Assembly (NCBI GenBank): GCA_014729595.1 | Contig: WJJU01000727.1 | Location: forward strand, 1 to 9,246 | Length of the DNA: 9,246 nucleotides | From: Chitinivibrionales bacterium | Lineage (GTDB): Bacteria; Fibrobacterota; Chitinivibrionia; Chitinivibrionales; WJMI01 | Direction: 5' to 3' | Part shown: in pieces, positions 6,478 to 9,246 of the stretch | How the letters are laid out: every line of letters starts with the position of its first letter | How positions within the stretch are numbered: position 1 is the stretch's first letter | The notes under the pieces: generated by a model | The model's input: the letters and a program-made list of their open reading frames with translations, nothing else | What the model was told of the DNA's origin: nothing | The model's database searches: none | Made by a program: the position numbers and the translations under genes

Positions 6478-6821
6478 ACTTCCACCTTCTGGGCTTCCAG
6501 AAACTCCTTTTCGGTACCGTATACCTTGATCAGACGGTCAATACCTACCAACCGAAGGACTTCGCGAACATCGTTCTCTTCGGCAATGATATAAATCGAC
6601 CCATTGTTCTCTTGTACGTCACACAGGCAGTGGATAAATATGCTGATACCGGAACTGTCCAAATACGTAGTGCGCTCGAGGTTGAACACAAAATTATGTA
6701 CACCCTGCCGAATCAGGTCCGACAAAGCTTCATCGAGTACCGACGTACTAACTTCGGGAGTGATATTGCCGATTATATGAACCATCTTGAATCGGCCCTT
6801 ATCCTCGATCTCGTATTTCAT
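6474..6821 (-). CDS. STAS-domain protein, anti-sigma factor antagonist (SpoIIAA/RsbV-like)
   Basis: A 115-residue single STAS domain of typical length. It starts M-K-Y-E-I and has G-N-I-T-P-E-V-S-T near residue 18, F-V-F-N-L-E-R-T-T-Y near 44-53, then the key D-S-S-G loop at 55-58, where SpoIIAA and RsbV carry the serine phosphorylated by an anti-sigma kinase, followed by I-Y-I-I-A and I-D-R-L-I-K-V-Y. The start has AAAGGAT upstream at good distance. Proteins of this type normally bind an anti-sigma kinase and release a sigma factor, or act in other partner-switching circuits. No kinase, phosphatase or sigma factor gene lies in this window, so the partner must be elsewhere. It opens the trio of coupled genes with the lipoprotein and TPR protein. 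Confidence 0.9.
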   Translation of the reverse strand: MKYEIEDKGRFKMVHIIGNITPEVSTSVLDEALSDLIRQGVHNFVFNLERTTYLDSSGISIFIHCLCDVQENNGSIYIIAEENDVREVLRLVGIDRLIKVYGTEKEFLEAQKVEV

Positions 6822-6927
6822 ACAAGCAATCCTTTGTTGAAGTTATTTCCGCGTTTAGGTGATTACGGGCTTATATAAACAAAGGCCTCCGCCGCCGTGT
6901 GCGAATGCGCGACCGCGGCACGAACGA

Positions 6928-7134
6928 TTAAGCAAGTTCAATGTCGCGTTCAAAAAAAAGATGCACATTGCCCAGGGTTTCTTCAAGACATGTATCCCTC
7001 AGCTCCCATCCCTTCCGCACCATCTCCGCGGTAACTCGCTCGACGTCATCCACTACTTTTCGAGGACTTCTGCGAAAGCCTACCTTCACGATGCGTTCGG
7101 CGCATTCTTTCACTTTCGTGCCCCGGCTTACCAA
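6928..7134 (-). CDS. Small DUF4177-like protein (GWEL motif)
   Basis: About 68 residues from a TTG at 7134 that overlaps the upstream lipoprotein stop codon, or 61 from a GTG at 7113; neither has a good ribosome binding site, so translational coupling is likely and the start is uncertain. The motif K-G-W-E-L followed about 13 residues later by V-H-L-F-F-E-R matches the conserved core of the DUF4177 family, small proteins of unknown function. The first part (C-A-E-R-I-V-K-V-G-F) would be the opening strand, and V-V-D-D-V-E-R-V-T-A-E-M the helix before GWEL. There is no signal peptide, so it is probably cytoplasmic. It is co-transcribed with the lipoprotein. Family assignment rests on the short motif only. 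Confidence 0.65.
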   Translation of the reverse strand: MVSRGTKVKECAERIVKVGFRRSPRKVVDDVERVTAEMVRKGWELRDTCLEETLGNVHLFFERDIELA

Positions 7135-7772
7135 CTGTTCATTGTGGGCTTATCCCGAAATATCGGCAGATGCGAAAAGATTTCGGCCAAACCTTCCCGA
7201 ATAAACGTCCTGTCGTCGACCACGGAAGCGCCGACGAGGCCCGAAGTTACGGCACGCCATACAATGTCTCCTTCGTCCGAATCCCACAACTCCGCTTCGA
7301 GACCCAGGCGCAGCGTTTCGGCCCGATCGAATGTCGTGATACGTGCTCCAACGGTCATTTTCACGACAAGCACATAATCCACCTCGACGGCTTCCCATAG
7401 GTACGGGTGGAATGCGAGCGAGTCGACCGCGCCCGTATAGAACCATCTCCGCACATTCTCGAGTCCTTGGACGCCTTTGCCCGCAATAATGCGCCGCTCA
7501 AAGCTTCGTGAGTTCACGACTGAAAAACGCCCTCCTTCCTCATCAAGATAGTCGACCATCGAGTGGAAAGAGAACGAAGAAGCCGTTTTCGGCCCACGCC
7601 TTGTCAGCACGGGCATCAACATAAGCGTTTTACCACGCCGTCTCACGTAGTTCAGGCTTTCATCCCTGAGTTCGATTTTTGTACTGAATCGGTTTGCCCG
7701 GGGCGCGCAAGAAAGGATGAACATGCATAGCATGACCCAAGCCAAATATAGAGCGCTTCTCGAACGCTTCAT
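7128..7772 (-). CDS. Predicted lipoprotein of unknown function
   Basis: A 214-residue protein. The ATG at 7772 is preferred over one at 7793 because GGGGGA lies 8-9 bases before it and the protein then opens with a lipoprotein signal: M-K-R-S-R-S, a hydrophobic core and the lipobox I-L-S-C (Cys22). The mature part runs M-L-M-P-V-L, then a helix-rich middle, then V-D-Y-V-L-V-V-K-M-T-V-G-A-R near 131-144, L-G-L-E-A-E-L-W-D and I-V-W-R-A. The order (A-x-x-V-D-Y-V-L-V, then a beta-strand describing the lipoprotein's own 'W' motif) resembles the CsgG/TolB-N-like fold used by many outer-membrane-associated lipoproteins, but this is only inference. It is transcribed from the promoter at 7822-7850 and coupled to the DUF4177-like gene. 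Confidence 0.82.
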   Translation of the reverse strand: MKRSRSALYLAWVMLCMFILSCAPRANRFSTKIELRDESLNYVRRRGKTLMLMPVLTRRGPKTASSFSFHSMVDYLDEEGGRFSVVNSRSFERRIIAGKGVQGLENVRRWFYTGAVDSLAFHPYLWEAVEVDYVLVVKMTVGARITTFDRAETLRLGLEAELWDSDEGDIVWRAVTSGLVGASVVDDRTFIREGLAEIFSHLPIFRDKPTMNSW

Positions 7773-7821
7773 TGCATAGTTCCCCCAAACCATATACCCT
7801 AACTACATGACGGATACACTC

Positions 7822-7850
7822 ATTATATAAAAAAGATACTACAGGAGCAA
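7822..7850 (-). promoter_or_regulatory. Sigma-70-type promoter for the lipoprotein/DUF4177 pair
   Basis: On the minus strand TTGCTC (-35, 7845-7850) and a perfect TATAAT (-10, 7822-7827) are separated by exactly 17 bases. The expected start site is near 7815, giving a leader of about 40 bases to the ATG at 7772. This is the best promoter match in the window and indicates that the genes below it need not depend on rsmB transcription. Confidence 0.72.
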
Positions 7851-8031
7851 CACTATGAACACCCACACCGCGTGACCGCTTCTCCGACACTTTTGCGCCC
7901 TTCGGGGATTGAAATTGCCGAAACCGGGTTTGCGGATCTTGAGCTTGCCCTCCTTCCCGGACGGCCGGACGCAAGGATACCGTATCGATATTCAAACCGG
8001 CTATGCCGGAGCATCGGACCGGAACGAACAT
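7839..8031 (-). pseudogene. Possible broken PASTA-like gene downstream of rsmB
   Basis: Between rsmB and the lipoprotein the minus strand carries protein-like sequence in two frames. From ATG 8031, in the rsmB frame, it reads F-V-P-V, G-L-N-I-D-T-V-S-L-R-P-A-V-R-E-G-G. Shifting one base near 7947-7958 gives K-L-K-I-R-K-P-G-F-G-N-F, then N-P-R-R-A-Q-K-C-R-R-S-G-H-A-V-W-V-F-I-V and a stop at 7839-7841. The whole resembles one PASTA repeat (V-P-x-V, then a helix, G-L-K-I, Q/N-P-x-x-G, G-x-x-V-x-V). PASTA genes next to rsmB are known in several phyla. It may be a real decayed gene, a sequencing frameshift or chance. The -35 box of the next promoter lies in its end. Confidence 0.27.
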
Positions 8032-8052
8032 ACCGGATCCGCTCGTATAGCC

Positions 8053-9246
8053 CTAAGCGCCTCTACGCAGTCTTGCGGCAAAAATACCGTCCATATTATG
8101 TTCGAACGGGGTTATCCGAAGATAACCGGCGTTATCCACATACGTTTGCGGCACCGACGACGGGGGGCGCTCCAGAGTATATGCGGGATGTCGCTCCAAA
8201 AAGGCTTCGACCTGACGTTCGTTTTCTTCGGGCTCAAGAGAACAGGTGGAATAAACCAAACAGCCGCCCGGCACAACCGCTTCCGCGGCCTGATCGAGTA
8301 GTCGACGTTGAGATTCCGCCGCATGACTGATCTGCTCAGGTGTACGAATCCACCGGGCGTCGGGGTGGCGATGCATTACACCGGTTCCGCTGCACGGTGC
8401 ATCGAGCAGAACCTTGTCGAAAAGGCCCGCGAATGGAAGCCGCGTGCCGTTGGCCAATACCAAATACACCTTCCGCAGCCTCAGACGCATGACCGCCTCG
8501 GCCACGCGACGCATGCGATACATTCGTACTTCGCAAGCACAAACCGCTCCTCGATCACCGATCATTTCAGCTATCAAGGTGGTTTTGCCCCCCGGCGCCG
8601 AGCAAACATCCAGAACCGTATCGGCTCGGCGCACCTCCATCAAGGCCACCACCCATCCCGAAGAAGGCGCCTGCACCGTGCACTGACCTTCCCGAAACAT
8701 CGCAATCCCCTCAATCGGCATTGTCCTTATCAGCCGGTAGTACAGCCCCGCATATCCACCCACCGGCTCGCAGATCGGTCGAACGGCGGATTCAAACTGC
8801 TGCCTGCTGATTCCGTGAACCCGTCTTCGCAGAAACATGTCGGGAACGCGATTGTTGAATTCAAGAAGCTTCCGTACATGCGAAAGCCCGTAGAGCCCAA
8901 GCCACCGCTCCACCAACCATTCGGGATGAGAATAGGTAATCGATAGTCTTTTGACCAACGGAACATTTTCATCCGGTCGCGGCAACCGCCCTTTTGCACG
9001 AATAACATTTCGAAGAAGACCGTTGACGACACCCGCCACCTGGCGCGTTTCACGCCCACGTCTTGCGCACTCAACCGTTTCGTGGACGGCGGCATGCTCG
9101 GGGACCTTGTCCATATAGAGCAACTGATAAAGGCCCAGTAAAAGAATACGCCGAAGCTGGTCGTTGTCACGAAGCCGAGGATTTTCAAGAAAGTGATCGA
9201 TAATGAAGTCCATCATCAATCGACGCCGAAGAATGCCGTATACGAC
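8053..9246 (-). CDS. rsmB: 16S rRNA (cytosine-967-C5)-methyltransferase RsmB, 5' end outside window
   Basis: The enzyme uses S-adenosylmethionine to methylate C967 of 16S rRNA before 30S assembly. The frame is open to the right edge, reading V-V-Y-G-I-L-R-R-R, an internal NusB-like segment, so only the first 50 or so residues should be missing. The visible 397 residues show the NusB-like RNA-binding domain (L-G-L-Y-Q-L-L-Y-M-D-K-V-P-E-H-A-A-V), then a linker and the Rossmann domain: D-V-C-S-A-P-G-G-K-T (about 213-222, SAM binding), D-A-P-C-S-G-T-G (282-289, motif IV Cys) and S-T-C-S (333-336, motif VI nucleophile Cys). It ends with H-N-M-D-G-I-F-A-A-R-L, as is typical. All catalytic residues are present. 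It is probably the last intact gene of an upstream operon lying outside the window. Confidence 0.95.
   Translation of the reverse strand, partial: VVYGILRRRLMMDFIIDHFLENPRLRDNDQLRRILLLGLYQLLYMDKVPEHAAVHETVECARRGRETRQVAGVVNGLLRNVIRAKGRLPRPDENVPLVKRLSITYSHPEWLVERWLGLYGLSHVRKLLEFNNRVPDMFLRRRVHGISRQQFESAVRPICEPVGGYAGLYYRLIRTMPIEGIAMFREGQCTVQAPSSGWVVALMEVRRADTVLDVCSAPGGKTTLIAEMIGDRGAVCACEVRMYRMRRVAEAVMRLRLRKVYLVLANGTRLPFAGLFDKVLLDAPCSGTGVMHRHPDARWIRTPEQISHAAESQRRLLDQAAEAVVPGGCLVYSTCSLEPEENERQVEAFLERHPAYTLERPPSSVPQTYVDNAGYLRITPFEHNMDGIFAARLRRGA

Noticed and set aside
6822..6927. Possible terminator between the DUF4177-like gene and the STAS gene
   Set aside because: The GC-rich repeats (GCCGC with GCGGC) enclose a long loop and are not followed directly by a T tract, so the signal is too weak to call.
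7855..7875. A plus-strand mini-ORF (M-N-T-H-T-A, stop) behind a good AGGAG
   Set aside because: It has only six codons, and the AGGAG overlaps the reverse complement of the minus-strand -35 box; no coding sequence follows in that frame's stop-free region that looks real.
7872..8330. Plus-strand open frames across the rsmB 3' end
   Set aside because: They are antisense to rsmB and rich in Arg/Pro, as expected of shadow frames in GC-rich DNA.

Overview
The window looks like a chromosome segment from a bacterium of the Fibrobacterota/FCB group. The evidence is a secreted protein ending in a type IX (Por) secretion sorting-type domain, a bTHX ribosomal protein gene, several lipoproteins and an rsmB gene. 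Taxonomic placement is inferred from gene content only. Most genes have Shine-Dalgarno sequences, and GUG/UUG starts are likely for some.

Left part (1-3011, plus strand). The window opens inside a large secreted protein. What remains has the catalytic His-Gly and Cys motifs of a gingipain-like (clan CD, family C25) cysteine peptidase, then a fibronectin-III-type domain, a beta-rich region and the C-terminal sorting domain. A 416-base gap follows that holds a perfect 14-bp inverted repeat with nested pairing. Next is a stand-alone gene of the uroporphyrinogen decarboxylase/corrinoid methyltransferase superfamily that is not HemE.

Middle part (3012-5221). The stretch after the URO-D gene contains what looks like a decayed minus-strand gene broken across frames, then two tandem hairpins that end the minus-strand lipoprotein gene at 3595-4488. 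That gene has a long leader and a candidate promoter whose -10 box is bracketed by an 8-bp inverted repeat. A 622-base gap without a clear gene precedes a 36-codon plus-strand gene for ribosomal protein bTHX, whose 3' end overlaps the last gene of the opposing cluster by 17 bases.

Right part (5205-9246, minus strand). In transcription order this is: rsmB (5' end outside the window); a possible broken PASTA-like relic; a well-formed sigma-70 promoter; a lipoprotein; a small DUF4177-like protein whose start overlaps the lipoprotein stop; a 106-base gap; then a tightly overlapped trio of a STAS-domain anti-anti-sigma-like protein, a small lipoprotein and a membrane-anchored TPR protein. The trio shares stop/start overlaps of 4 and 11 bases and is probably one translationally coupled envelope-associated unit. 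No complete novel defence or mobile system is visible; the points of interest are small genes, gene relics and structured intergenic DNA.
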